Of a stretch of DNA of 64,000 nucleotides, positions 42,614 through 50,851 are shown piece by piece. Under the pieces are notes generated by a model. It made no database searches, was not told where the DNA came from, and saw only the letters and a list, made by a program, of their open reading frames with translations. The stretch's first letter is position 1; each line of letters begins with the position of its first letter. The position numbers and the translations under genes were made by a program. Source of the stretch: Microbacterium capsulatum (GTDB taxonomy: Bacteria > Actinomycetota > Actinomycetes > Actinomycetales > Microbacteriaceae). The stretch lies in NCBI RefSeq assembly GCF_030865425.1, contig NZ_JAVFCB010000003.1, forward strand, positions 301,153 through 365,152, written 5' to 3'.

Positions 42614-43471
42614 TCAGACGGCCCTTTCCTTGCGGCGGGCGAACAGGCCCGTCGGCTTGACCATGAGGATCACGATGAGCACGAGGAAGATGCTGAGGTT
42701 CGCCGCGTCCGCGCTGATGTAACGCGCGGCGAGCGCCTCGGCGAGGCCGACGATGACGCCGCCGGCCAGCACGCCCCAGAGGGATCCGAACCCGCCGATC
42801 GCCAGCACGACGAAGCCCTTCAACGCCAACGAGGCGCCGAGCGTGGCCACCGCGTACGTCTTCGGCCCGACGAAGACGCCGAGCGCGCCGGCGAGGATGC
42901 CGGTGAAGACGAACGCGAAGAACGCGAACCGGCGGACGTTGACTCCGCGCAGCTGTGCGGCCTCGCGGTCCTCGCTCATGCCGAGCAGCGCGATCCCGGT
43001 CAGGGTGCGCTTCGCGTACTGCGTGAGCGCGAGCACCACCACGACGACGAGGACGATGAGCGCGAGCTCGACGGGGTAGACCCGTCCGCCGAAGACCGTG
43101 AGCACCTTGTCGCCGGCGAAGAACGGGACGTTGAGCGGCTCGCCGCCCCAGATGACCTGCGCGATGCCCTCGATGATGATGGACGCGCCGAGCGTGGTCA
43201 CGAGGATGTTGTGCGGATCCTTCACCGGACGGATCGCGATCCGCTCCTCGAGCGCGGCGATGCCGCCCACCACGACGCCCGCGATGATCGCGACCATCCA
43301 CCACTCCAGGTGCCAGGACACGGTGCCGACGTAGGCGATGAAGCCGCCGACCATCATCAGGGAGGCCTGCGCGAAGTTGAACGTCTTCTGCGAGAGGAAG
43401 ACGATGTTGTATCCGACCGCGACCAGGGCGTAGACCGCCCCGAGCGCGAGTCCGGACCAGATGATCGTCAT
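42614..43471 (-). CDS. livH: Liv-type ABC transporter permease (LivH)
   Basis: A 285-residue permease with about eight membrane segments: GAVYALVAVGYNIVFLSQKT, FNFAQASLMMVGGFIAY, PHNILVTTLGASIIIEGIAQ and GFGSLWGVLAGGVIVGLAEA are LivH hallmarks. Forms the membrane channel together with the LivM half of the fused protein. Between the binding-protein gene (about 90 bases apart) and the fused gene. Confidence 0.92.
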   Translation of the reverse strand: MTIIWSGLALGAVYALVAVGYNIVFLSQKTFNFAQASLMMVGGFIAYVGTVSWHLEWWMVAIIAGVVVGGIAALEERIAIRPVKDPHNILVTTLGASIIIEGIAQVIWGGEPLNVPFFAGDKVLTVFGGRVYPVELALIVLVVVVVLALTQYAKRTLTGIALLGMSEDREAAQLRGVNVRRFAFFAFVFTGILAGALGVFVGPKTYAVATLGASLALKGFVVLAIGGFGSLWGVLAGGVIVGLAEALAARYISADAANLSIFLVLIVILMVKPTGLFARRKERAV

Positions 43472-43559
43472 GGGTTCGGGTCCTTTCGCGGTCCGCCCGC
43501 TGTTGCGAGGCGGCCCCGGGCGCCGGATCGCGCTCCGAGGCCGCCTCGGCGTCGTGTGC

Positions 43560-44774
43560 TTACTGGAACTGGCCGTCCACGAGCGGCCCCGGCGAGATGA
43601 AGAGGAAGTCGCCGGGCTTCACGTGCGGGGTGTGGGAGTCTGCCGTGAACGCGTACTCCGACAGGATCGCAGTGCCCGCGGACTTCTGCACCTTCGGGTC
43701 GATGAGCGCCTTGGAGATCGCGGCGGCGTCGAACTTGCCGGCCTTCTCGGCGGCCGCCTTGACGAGGAACATCGAGTCGTAGTTGTACGCCAGGATCAGC
43801 GACGACTTGATGTCGCCGGCCTTCTTCATCTGCGCGACGGCGTCGTTGACCGCCTTGTCCTTGGCGTCGTGCTTCGTGCTCGTGAAGACCTGCATGGTCA
43901 GGTTCTTCACCGCGGACGTGCCGAGCACGCCGGTGGGCGGCGCGGTGGCGATGAGACCCGTCGCGGACACCGAGGTGTTGCCCATGATCGGGATGTTCCA
44001 GCCGAGCTTCTCGATGCCCTGGAGCACGTAGCCGAGCGGGGCTCCGTACGCGTCGAGAACCAGCACGTCGGGCTTGCCCTGCTGCAGCGCCTCGATCTGC
44101 GGGGTCATGTCGAGCGCCGCGATGTCGTAGCCCTCGTCGCCGGTGACCGTCATGCCCGCCTTGGCGAAGGAGTCCTTCGTGACCGTGCCGAAGAGCTCGC
44201 CGTATGCGCTCGAGCCGTGCAGGATCGCGACCTTCTTGACCTTGCGCTTCTTCATCTCCTCGGCGAACGAGTTGATGTAGTCGGGCACGCCCGCGGAGAG
44301 GTCGAAGTTGTAGGGGTTCTTCTTCGGATCCCCCGACGTCACCGTCGGACCGATGTCGAAGGAGAGGACCTTGTTCTGCGTCACGATCGGCATCATGGCC
44401 TCGGTGACCGTGGACGGCCCCGAGTTCAGGACGACGTCGGGCTTGTCCTTGCCCGCCATCAGCTCGCGGAGCTTCGTCACCGCGACCGTCGGGTCGCCGG
44501 TGTCGTCCACGACCTGGATCTGCACCTTGCGGCCGAGGATGCCGCCCTTGTCGTTGATCGCCGCGACCGACGCCTGCGCCGACGTCACGGACGTCGTCGC
44601 GTTGTTGGCCAGGATGCCCTTGGCGCCGATACCGCCGAGGACGACGACCTTGATCGGCGTCGAGTCTCCGCTGGCGGCGGGCTTCGCGTCCGCCTGACCG
44701 CCGGAGCAGCCCGCGAGGGCGAGTGCGGAGATCGCGAAGGCTGCGACCGTTGCTGTGATTCGGGTGCGTCGCAC
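43560..44774 (-). CDS. Liv-type ABC transporter substrate-binding lipoprotein
   Basis: A 404-residue periplasmic-binding fold type I lipoprotein. The signal peptide ends in the lipobox LAGC with Cys23. Then GGIGAKGILANNATTSVTSA, INDKGGILGRKVQIQVVDD, VLNSGPSTVTEAMMP and AILHGSSAYGELF follow. GTG 44774 has AAAGG seven bases upstream. It heads the transporter operon, behind an island operator. Its co-regulation with steroid genes argues for uptake of a pathway substrate and against amino acids, but the ligand cannot be read from sequence. Confidence 0.9.
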   Translation of the reverse strand: MRRTRITATVAAFAISALALAGCSGGQADAKPAASGDSTPIKVVVLGGIGAKGILANNATTSVTSAQASVAAINDKGGILGRKVQIQVVDDTGDPTVAVTKLRELMAGKDKPDVVLNSGPSTVTEAMMPIVTQNKVLSFDIGPTVTSGDPKKNPYNFDLSAGVPDYINSFAEEMKKRKVKKVAILHGSSAYGELFGTVTKDSFAKAGMTVTGDEGYDIAALDMTPQIEALQQGKPDVLVLDAYGAPLGYVLQGIEKLGWNIPIMGNTSVSATGLIATAPPTGVLGTSAVKNLTMQVFTSTKHDAKDKAVNDAVAQMKKAGDIKSSLILAYNYDSMFLVKAAAEKAGKFDAAAISKALIDPKVQKSAGTAILSEYAFTADSHTPHVKPGDFLFISPGPLVDGQFQ

Positions 44775-44806
44775 GAGTCGACCTTTCTCGTCATTGAGGA
44801 GGAACT

Positions 44807-44820
44807 ACCAAACGCTTGCT
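44807..44820. promoter_or_regulatory. KstR2-type operator before the ABC transporter operon (site 10)
   Basis: ACCAAACGCTTGCT, one mismatch from AnCAAGnnCTTGnT, 33 bases before the GTG of the binding-protein gene. Confidence 0.8.
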
Positions 44821-44872
44821 CAAGAGCATGCTCCAGAGAGTCTGGCACATTCCCGCGGAGGGGACAATACCA

Positions 44873-44915
44873 ACCATGCATTTGCTTGGTATTGGTCGTT
44901 CCGCACTGCTACCGT
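44873..44915 (+). promoter_or_regulatory. operator (site 11) and leaderless promoter of the SDR at 44923
   Basis: Operator ACCATGCATTTGCTTGGT (44873-44890) overlaps a -35 TTGGTA (44886-44891). After 18 bp comes TACCGT (44910-44915), seven bases before ATG 44923. No ribosome site is seen. Confidence 0.6.
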
Positions 44916-44922
44916 CCTGGTC

Positions 44923-45702
44923 ATGACGACCCACGAGCTCCCCTCTCCCGTCGACTTCCTCGACCGCCGCGGCGTCGCCGTCGTCACCGGCGGCTCCGGC
45001 GGCATCGGCGCCGCGATCGTACGACGACTGGCCGCCGGCGGCGCCCGCGTCGTCGCGACGTACCGTTCGCATCGCCCGGACGGACTCTTCGACGATCTCG
45101 GCGACGCCGTCATCGGCCGTGCGCTCGACGTCGGCGACGAGACCGCGGTGCACGAGCTCTTCGACGAGATCGCGACGGCGCACGGCGGAGCGCACACCCT
45201 CGTGCACGCCGCCGGGCCGCACGTGCCGATGGTGCACCTCTCCCGCGTCTCCCCCACGCAGTTCGCCCGCCAGGTCGAGGCCGACCTGGTCGGGTTCTTC
45301 ACGGTCGCGCACGCCGCCCTCCCCCTGCTGCGGGCGTCCGCGGGATCCATCGTCGCCGTCACCACCGCCGCGACCCGCCGTCACCCCGCGCGCGACGGCC
45401 TGTCCGCGGCCCCCAAGGGCGGCGTCGAGGCTCTGGCCCGCGGACTCGCCGCGGAGGAGGGCCGCTACGGGGTGCGCGTGAACATGGTCGGACCCGGGAT
45501 GCTCGCCGACGGCATGTCCGCACGGCTGCAGGCGAGCGGAGACCTCGACGACCGCGCCCTCGCGGTCGCGACCGCGAACATCCCGCTGCGCCGCTTCGGC
45601 GCCTCGGCCGACATCGCCGAGGCGGTGGCGTTCCTCGCCTCCGACCGGGCCGCGTTCATCTCCGGGCAGAAGCTCGACGTGGACGGCGGCTACGGGGTCT
45701 GA
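44923..45702 (+). CDS. SDR-fold protein lacking the catalytic tyrosine
   Basis: A 259-residue SDR-fold protein with a normal cofactor loop (VTGGSGGIGAAIVRRLAAGG) and a C-terminal LDVDGGYGV. At the active site the YxxxK tyrosine position is Ser161 (SAAPK), and the usual catalytic Ser region reads AVTTAATRR. It may be an enoyl-reductase-like or otherwise redesigned SDR, or a non-catalytic partner. ATG 44923 follows a -10-like TACCGT by seven bases, suggesting a leaderless message. Divergent from the ABC transporter operon. Confidence 0.82.
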   Translation: MTTHELPSPVDFLDRRGVAVVTGGSGGIGAAIVRRLAAGGARVVATYRSHRPDGLFDDLGDAVIGRALDVGDETAVHELFDEIATAHGGAHTLVHAAGPHVPMVHLSRVSPTQFARQVEADLVGFFTVAHAALPLLRASAGSIVAVTTAATRRHPARDGLSAAPKGGVEALARGLAAEEGRYGVRVNMVGPGMLADGMSARLQASGDLDDRALAVATANIPLRRFGASADIAEAVAFLASDRAAFISGQKLDVDGGYGV

Positions 45703-45746
45703 CCGCCCGGCGGCGTGATCCTGGCCTGCGGACACCCGATCGCGGG

Positions 45747-46604
45747 TCAGACCGCCGTGCGGCGCTCGACCGGCGCGGTCCGCGCGATCAGCTGCTCGCC
45801 GCGCTCCCGCATTATGCCGGCGCCCGTCTCCGGCTGGGGCAGCAGGTAGAACGCGCCCGCCGCGGCCTGCGCGAAGGTCTCCGCCGCCGCCTCGGCGGGC
45901 GTGAGCCCGGTGGCGAGGAGCCGGCGCATCGTCTCCCGCTCCTGCTCCGCGGAGGCGACGTCGCCGGTGTCGACCATGCCGGTCGCATCGAAGATCCCGG
46001 TCCTCACCGCCGCCGGCAGGACCGCGGAGACCCGGATCGGCGCCCCGACCCGCTCGAGGTCGACCTTGAGCGCCTCCGTCATCCCGAGCACCGCGTGCTT
46101 GCTCGCGATGTACGGGGCCTGCCCCGAGATCGTCTTCACCGCCGCGACCGAGGCGACGTTCCAGATCGCGGCCGCGCCACCGGAGGCGATCATCCGGGGC
46201 ACGAAGGCGCGGATCCCGTGGAACACCCCGCTGACGTTGATGTCCAGGATCCGCCGCCAGTTCTCCAGCGGCGTGTCCCACAGAAGGCCGAGCTGCTCGA
46301 CCCCGGCGTTGTTGACGAGCAGGGTCACCGGGCCGTGCGCGAACGCGGCCTCGGCGAGCGCCTCGACCTGATCCGGGTCGCGGACGTCCGTCGGCACGGC
46401 CCAGGCCTGCGTCCCCTCCTCCATGAGCGAGCGGGCCACGCGATCCGCGTTCGACGCGTCCACGTCGGCGATGACGACCTTCATGCCGAGCCCCCCGGCG
46501 TGACGGGCGAGTCCCTCGCCGATGCCGCCGCCGGCCCCCGTGATGACCGCGAGCCCGCCGGCGAAGACGTCCTCCGGTCGTGTGCCCGTCGTCGCTGCGC
46601 TCAT
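45747..46604 (-). CDS. short-chain dehydrogenase/reductase (SDR)
   Basis: A 285-residue SDR: ITGAGGGIGEGLARHAGGLG, VIADVDASNADRVA (Asp, NAD), NNAGVEQLG, Ser in WNVASVAAVKT and YIASK. The C-terminal third (EAAAETFAQAAAGAFYLLPQ) is longer than usual. Overlaps padR by ATGA, so it is made with the PadR regulator and may be controlled by it. Substrate unknown. Confidence 0.85.
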   Translation of the reverse strand: MSAATTGTRPEDVFAGGLAVITGAGGGIGEGLARHAGGLGMKVVIADVDASNADRVARSLMEEGTQAWAVPTDVRDPDQVEALAEAAFAHGPVTLLVNNAGVEQLGLLWDTPLENWRRILDINVSGVFHGIRAFVPRMIASGGAAAIWNVASVAAVKTISGQAPYIASKHAVLGMTEALKVDLERVGAPIRVSAVLPAAVRTGIFDATGMVDTGDVASAEQERETMRRLLATGLTPAEAAAETFAQAAAGAFYLLPQPETGAGIMRERGEQLIARTAPVERRTAV

Positions 46605-47191
46605 GCGAACCCTCCCCGTTCCAGCTGCTCCCGCAGCCATTCGATCTGGGCCGCCTCGTCCCGCAGGGACCGGACCGACCATTCCAGCGCCAGGGCGGAG
46701 AACGCCCAGCCCGGCACGTCCACGGCGTTCTGCTGATGACGCTCGGCGCGCTCCGCCCGGGCGAGCAGCTCCTCGCGGTGCGCGTCCAGCACGCCCAGCA
46801 GCCGGGCGACGTCGCCGTTGTGCGCCGCCCACACCCGCAGCAGGATCGGGTGCTTCAGCACGACCGGATCCGGATCCATTCGGTCCGCCCAGTGCCGCAT
46901 GCCCTCGCGTCCGCGGGGGGTGATCTCGTACAGCCGCCGGCTCTTCGCCTCGTGCGTCTGCTCGACCCGGGAGACCACGAGGCCGAGGTCCTCCAGGCGC
47001 CGCAGCTCGGTGTAGATCTGGCTCTGCGACGGCGCCCAGTAGAAGAACGCCAGGCTCTGCTCGGCCCAGCGCTTGATGTCGTACCCGGACAGCTGCTCCC
47101 CGAACGAGAGGATGCCGAGCACGGCCCAGCTGGTCGCGGGCATGCCCTCCAGGTCGGCGACGGCTCCGGGCGCTGCGGGATGGTCGGGCAT
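46601..47191 (-). CDS. PadR-family transcriptional regulator
   Basis: A 196-residue PadR protein: winged helix SWAVLGILSFGEQLSGYDIK to RLYEITPRGREGMRHW at about residues 18-95, followed by a Vir_C-type helical domain (HPILLRVWAAHNGDVARLLG) used for dimerisation. ATG 47191 has AGGAG four to five bases upstream; longer frames would cross the operator. A box ATGACTGTnnGnCATAT lies 40 bases before this start and again before the hydrolase-BVMO operon, so it probably controls itself and those genes, and the SDR it overlaps. Confidence 0.87.
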   Translation of the reverse strand: MPDHPAAPGAVADLEGMPATSWAVLGILSFGEQLSGYDIKRWAEQSLAFFYWAPSQSQIYTELRRLEDLGLVVSRVEQTHEAKSRRLYEITPRGREGMRHWADRMDPDPVVLKHPILLRVWAAHNGDVARLLGVLDAHREELLARAERAERHQQNAVDVPGWAFSALALEWSVRSLRDEAAQIEWLREQLERGGFA

Positions 47192-47230
47192 GGCTCTCCT
47201 CGCATCCGCTCCGGCGATCCGCACCGGAGC

Positions 47231-47247
47231 ATGACTGTCCGCCATAT
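47231..47247. promoter_or_regulatory. putative PadR box before padR
   Basis: ATGACTGTCCGCCATAT, matching the 48172-48188 copy in 14 of 17 positions (ATGACTGTnnGnCATAT). Placed 40 bases before the padR start. Confidence 0.6.
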
Positions 47248-47280
47248 CCTCGCCCAGATCGGCGACGAGGGCGATCGCCG

Positions 47281-48042
47281 TCACGGCGCCACCGGCGTCC
47301 GCCGCCCGACGTAGTCGGCGATGCCGGCGGTCTCGCCCCCGTCGATGACGAACTCAGCCCCCGTGCAGTAGCGCGACTCGTCGCTCACGAGGAACAGCAC
47401 CAGGTCGCTGACCTCCTCGGGCTCGCCGACCCGCTTCAGCGCGACGTGGGTCTGGGAGTCGTCGACACCGTCGATGATGGGCGTGCGGACGAGGCCGGGA
47501 TGCACCGAGTTGACGCGGATCGCGTCGGGGCCGAGGTCGAGCGCCGCGGTCTTGGTGAGCCCGCGCACACCGAACTTCGACGCCGTGTACGCGGCGATGT
47601 TGCGCATGCCCTTGAGTCCCGCGACGGAGGAGATGTTGACGATCGAACCGCCGCCGGAGGCGCGCAGCGCGGGCACGCTCGCGCGGATCCCGTAGAAGGT
47701 CCCGGTGAGGTTGACGGCGATGATCCGGTCCCAGCCTTCCAGAGGGTATTCGTCGACCGGCGCGCTGGCGGCGATCCCCGCGTTGTTCACGAGCGCGTCG
47801 AGTCGGCCGAACGTTTCCCGCGCCGCGGCGACGGCCGCCTCCCAGGCGGCGTAGTCGGCGACGTCCAAGGGCACGTCGATCGCGGCGGGACCCAGCTCCG
47901 CCGCGAGACCGGCCGCGTCCTCGCGGAGCACGTCCCCGAGCACGACGCGCGCACCCTCGCTCACGAACCTCCGCGCGTGCGCGGCGCCCATCCCCCGCGC
48001 CGCACCGCTGATCAGCACGACCTTGCCGTCCAACCGAGCCAT
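47281..48042 (-). CDS. short-chain dehydrogenase/reductase (SDR), 3-alpha/20-beta hydroxysteroid dehydrogenase-like
   Basis: A 253-residue SDR: LDGKVVLISGAARGMGAAHA, VVLGDVLRED (Asp, NAD), NNAGIAASAP, Ser in VNISSVAGLKG, YTASK and FVIDGGETAG. The subgroup includes mycobacterial FabG3 (Rv2002), a 20-beta-hydroxysteroid dehydrogenase. ATG 48042 has GGAGG eight bases upstream. Divergent from the hydrolase-BVMO operon over a gap holding a KstR2-type operator and a PadR box. Confidence 0.85.
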   Translation of the reverse strand: MARLDGKVVLISGAARGMGAAHARRFVSEGARVVLGDVLREDAAGLAAELGPAAIDVPLDVADYAAWEAAVAAARETFGRLDALVNNAGIAASAPVDEYPLEGWDRIIAVNLTGTFYGIRASVPALRASGGGSIVNISSVAGLKGMRNIAAYTASKFGVRGLTKTAALDLGPDAIRVNSVHPGLVRTPIIDGVDDSQTHVALKRVGEPEEVSDLVLFLVSDESRYCTGAEFVIDGGETAGIADYVGRRTPVAP

Positions 48043-48120
48043 CTTCCGGACCTCCTCGTCCCGCGCTGGGCACGGACCCGTACCGGCGCGAGTCGTTTCT
48101 AGCATCCCGATCCGCGGAAA

Positions 48121-48134
48121 AACAAGCGCTTGAC
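48121..48134. promoter_or_regulatory. KstR2-type operator before the hydrolase-BVMO operon (site 12)
   Basis: AACAAGCGCTTGAC keeps the full CAAGCGCTTG core. A further half-site ACCAAGCGCC follows at 48133. Confidence 0.75.
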
Positions 48135-48171
48135 CAAGCGCCGGCGACCGTGCCAGAGTACGGAAAGCACT

Positions 48172-48188
48172 ATGACTGTTAGTCATAT
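48172..48188. promoter_or_regulatory. putative PadR box before the hydrolase-BVMO operon
   Basis: ATGACTGTTAGTCATAT contains the perfect palindrome ATGACT-GTT-AGTCAT, 17 bases before ATG 48206. The same motif precedes padR. Confidence 0.65.
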
Positions 48189-48205
48189 CGATCGAAGGAG
48201 ATCGA

Positions 48206-49147
48206 ATGGACGAGACCACGCGGATGCTCGATCTGCTCAACGAGGTGTTCCCCGACATCACCACGATGCCGCCGCTCGAAGCGCGGGCCGTCGTCGACGC
48301 CCGGGTACGCACGCCGGCCAACCTCGACGCGGTCGCCTCGGCAGAGGATCACGTCCTCGGCGGGCCCGGCGCCACGGTGCGGATCCGCGTCTACCGTCCG
48401 CACGAGCCCCGTCCGGTGCCCGCGACCGTGTACCTGCACGGCGGTGGATTCCTGCACGGGTCCATCGAGAGCCACGACGGGTTCTGCCGGGAGTGGGCGC
48501 GCGGAACCGGATCCGTCGTCGTCTCCGTCGACATGCGCCTCGCGCCCGAGCACACCGCCCCGGCGCCTGCCGACGACGTCCTGACCGCGATCGACACCGT
48601 GACGGCCTGGGGGCTCGACGAGGGCCGCGGCATCGTCGTCGCCGGGGACAGCTCGGGCGGCAACCTGGCCGCGGTCGTCGCCATCGCCCTGCGCGACCGC
48701 GGCGACTCGCCCCTGGTCGGGCAGGTCCTCGCCTATCCGTTCCTGGATCCCACCACCTCCCGCGCCTCCTACACGACGCGCGCCGAGGGCTACTTCGTGA
48801 CCGCGCGCCAGCTGCGCTACTACTGGTCGACGTACCTCGGCGCAGATCCGGCCGAGGTCGCCTCCGACTGGCGGATCGCCCCCGCGCTCGCCGCGACCCA
48901 TGAGGGCCTCCCGCCCGCCATCGTCATCACCGCCGGCCTCGACCCGCTCACCGACGAGGGCGCGGCCTACGCGCAGACGCTCGTCGCCGCCGGGGTCCCG
49001 GTCGTGCACCGGCACTACCCCGACCAGTTCCACGGCTTCCTGACGATCCCCGGATACGGCCCCGGCATCGCGGCCTCGGGGATCCTCTGGTCCGACTTCG
49101 CCCGCACCTTCCGCACCGCACCCACCCTCGAGGAGGTCGCCCGATGA
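48206..49147 (+). CDS. alpha/beta hydrolase, HSL-family esterase
   Basis: A 313-residue hormone-sensitive-lipase-type esterase: oxyanion-hole HGGG at residues 78-81, nucleophile Ser149 in GDSSGG, acid in AGLDPLTDEG and His in DQFHGF. AAGGAG sits before ATG 48206. The gene overlaps the following monooxygenase by ATGA. A Baeyer-Villiger oxygenase next to an esterase is the classic pair for turning a ketone into a lactone or ester and then hydrolysing it. Under both a KstR2-type operator and a PadR box. Confidence 0.9.
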   Translation: MDETTRMLDLLNEVFPDITTMPPLEARAVVDARVRTPANLDAVASAEDHVLGGPGATVRIRVYRPHEPRPVPATVYLHGGGFLHGSIESHDGFCREWARGTGSVVVSVDMRLAPEHTAPAPADDVLTAIDTVTAWGLDEGRGIVVAGDSSGGNLAAVVAIALRDRGDSPLVGQVLAYPFLDPTTSRASYTTRAEGYFVTARQLRYYWSTYLGADPAEVASDWRIAPALAATHEGLPPAIVITAGLDPLTDEGAAYAQTLVAAGVPVVHRHYPDQFHGFLTIPGYGPGIAASGILWSDFARTFRTAPTLEEVAR

Positions 49148-50766
49148 GCGACAGCACGACCGTTCACGACATCGTCGTCGTCGGAGCCGGCTACGCCGGC
49201 ATCTACACCACCATCCACGCCGCGCAGGCGGGCCTGGACGTGATCGGCCTGGAGGCCGGCGCCGACATCGGCGGCACCTGGTACTGGAACCGCTTCCCGG
49301 GCGCCCGCTGCGACGTGGAGAGCATCGACTACTCGTACTCGTTCGACAAGGACCTGCAGCGGCAGTGGCGCTGGAGCGAGCGCTACGCCACGCAGCCCGA
49401 GATCCTCCGCTACCTCTCGCACGTCGCCGACCGCCACGACGTGCGACGGCACTACCGGTTCTCCCAGCGGGTCTCCCAGGCCCGCTGGGACGAGGACGCC
49501 CAGGTCTGGACCGTGCGGACCGAACAGGGGCTCGAGACGAGCGCGCGCTGGCTCGTGATGGCCAGCGGCTGCCTGTCGACCCCGATCCTCCCGGATCTGC
49601 CCGGGCGCGAGTCCTTCGCCGGCGACGTCTACCAGACCGCGGCCTGGCCCCACGAGCACCCGGACTTCACCGGGAAGCGCGTCGCGGTGATCGGATCGGG
49701 CGCCTCCGCCGTGCAGTCCGTGCCGATCTTCGCGGAGAGCGCGGCCGAGGTCGTCGTCTATCAGCGCACGGCCAACTACAGCGTGCCCGCCTTCAACCGG
49801 CCGCTGACCGACGAGGACTGGCGGGCCGCGCAGGAGGACTACGACCACCGCCGGGAGCTCTCCTGGAACGGCCTGGCGGGTTCCCCGTGGACCAGCCACC
49901 CGGTCCCGTACGACGAGGTGCCCGAGGAGGAGCGCGAGGCGATCTTCGAGGAGGCCTGGCTGCGCGGAGGGGTGCTGTTCGCCAAGGCGTTCCAGGGCCT
50001 CACCGCGCGGCAGGAGATCAACGACGCCGCCCGCGAGTTCTTCGAGCGCAAGCTCGCCGAGATCGTCGAGGATCCGCAGACCCTCGCCGACCTGACCCCG
50101 CACGGGTACGCGATCGGCACCAAGCGGATCTGCACGGACTCGGGGTACTACCGGTCGTTCAACCTTCCGCACGTGTCGCTCGTGAACCTCCGTCGCGATC
50201 CGATCGTCGAGGTCGGCCCGAGCGGGATCCGCACGGAGTCGGGCCTGCGCGAGTTCGACGTCATCGTCTACGCCACCGGGTTCGACGCCATGACCGGCGC
50301 ACTCACCCACATCGACATCCACGGCCGCGACGGGATCCTGCTCCGCGACGCTTGGGCCGAGGGGGCCGTCAACTACCTCGGGATCGGCGTGCCCGGCTTC
50401 CCCAATCTGCTCACCCTCAACAGCGCGGGCAGCCCCAGCGTCCTGTCGAACATGGCTCTGACCTCCGAGCAGCAGGGCGACTACGCGCTGCGGCTGATCG
50501 CGCACTGCGCCGCACAGGGCTTCACCTCGGCGGAGGTGCGCGCGGACGCCGCGCAGGCGTGGATCGAGCACGGCGCCGAAGTCGCCTCGGGATCGCTGTT
50601 CAGCAAGACGGACTCCTGGTACTCCGGCGCGAACATCGCCGGCAAGGCGCGCGGTTTCCTGCCGTACATCGGCGGCTTCCGGCCGTACATCGACCGGGTC
50701 GACCGGATCGCGGACGAGGGTTACACCGGTTTCGTGCTGAGCACCCGCACCGCGGTCCCCGCCTGA
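49144..50766 (+). CDS. Baeyer-Villiger-type FAD monooxygenase with altered fingerprint
   Basis: A 540-residue class B flavin monooxygenase with two Rossmann motifs, GAGYAG at residues 14-19 (FAD) and GSGASA near 184-189 (NADPH). The segment GGTWYWNRFPGARCDVES is typical of cyclohexanone or steroid monooxygenases. The BVMO fingerprint FxGxxxHxxxWP reads FAGDVYQTAAWP (158-169), so Gln164 stands where His is expected. It could insert oxygen beside a ring ketone, with the esterase opening the product. Substrate unknown. Confidence 0.88.
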   Translation: MSDSTTVHDIVVVGAGYAGIYTTIHAAQAGLDVIGLEAGADIGGTWYWNRFPGARCDVESIDYSYSFDKDLQRQWRWSERYATQPEILRYLSHVADRHDVRRHYRFSQRVSQARWDEDAQVWTVRTEQGLETSARWLVMASGCLSTPILPDLPGRESFAGDVYQTAAWPHEHPDFTGKRVAVIGSGASAVQSVPIFAESAAEVVVYQRTANYSVPAFNRPLTDEDWRAAQEDYDHRRELSWNGLAGSPWTSHPVPYDEVPEEEREAIFEEAWLRGGVLFAKAFQGLTARQEINDAAREFFERKLAEIVEDPQTLADLTPHGYAIGTKRICTDSGYYRSFNLPHVSLVNLRRDPIVEVGPSGIRTESGLREFDVIVYATGFDAMTGALTHIDIHGRDGILLRDAWAEGAVNYLGIGVPGFPNLLTLNSAGSPSVLSNMALTSEQQGDYALRLIAHCAAQGFTSAEVRADAAQAWIEHGAEVASGSLFSKTDSWYSGANIAGKARGFLPYIGGFRPYIDRVDRIADEGYTGFVLSTRTAVPA

Positions 50767-50820
50767 CACCCGGGGAGCCGTCTGCCTCTGGCGGACGCGG
50801 GCGGATCCGGCTACCATCGG

Positions 50821-50838
50821 ACAAAGCAAATGCTTGGT
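50821..50838. promoter_or_regulatory. island operator, 18-bp form (site 13)
   Basis: ACAAAGCAAATGCTTGGT, 13 bases before ATG 50852 of the SDR-thioesterase-SnoaL-OYE operon. TACCAT (50812-50817) just upstream may be its -10. Confidence 0.75.
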
Positions 50839-50851
50839 TGATTGGAGCATC

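Noticed and set aside
45696..45753. Terminator between 44923-45702 and 45747-46604 genes
   Set aside because: GGTCTGACC and GGTCAGACC pair, but across a 40-base loop and inside both coding ends; too weak to call.
43461..46736. A 1091-codon open frame on the plus strand
   Set aside because: Antisense to the ABC binding-protein gene and out of frame with the SDRs; composition is Arg/Asp/His-rich as expected for shadows.
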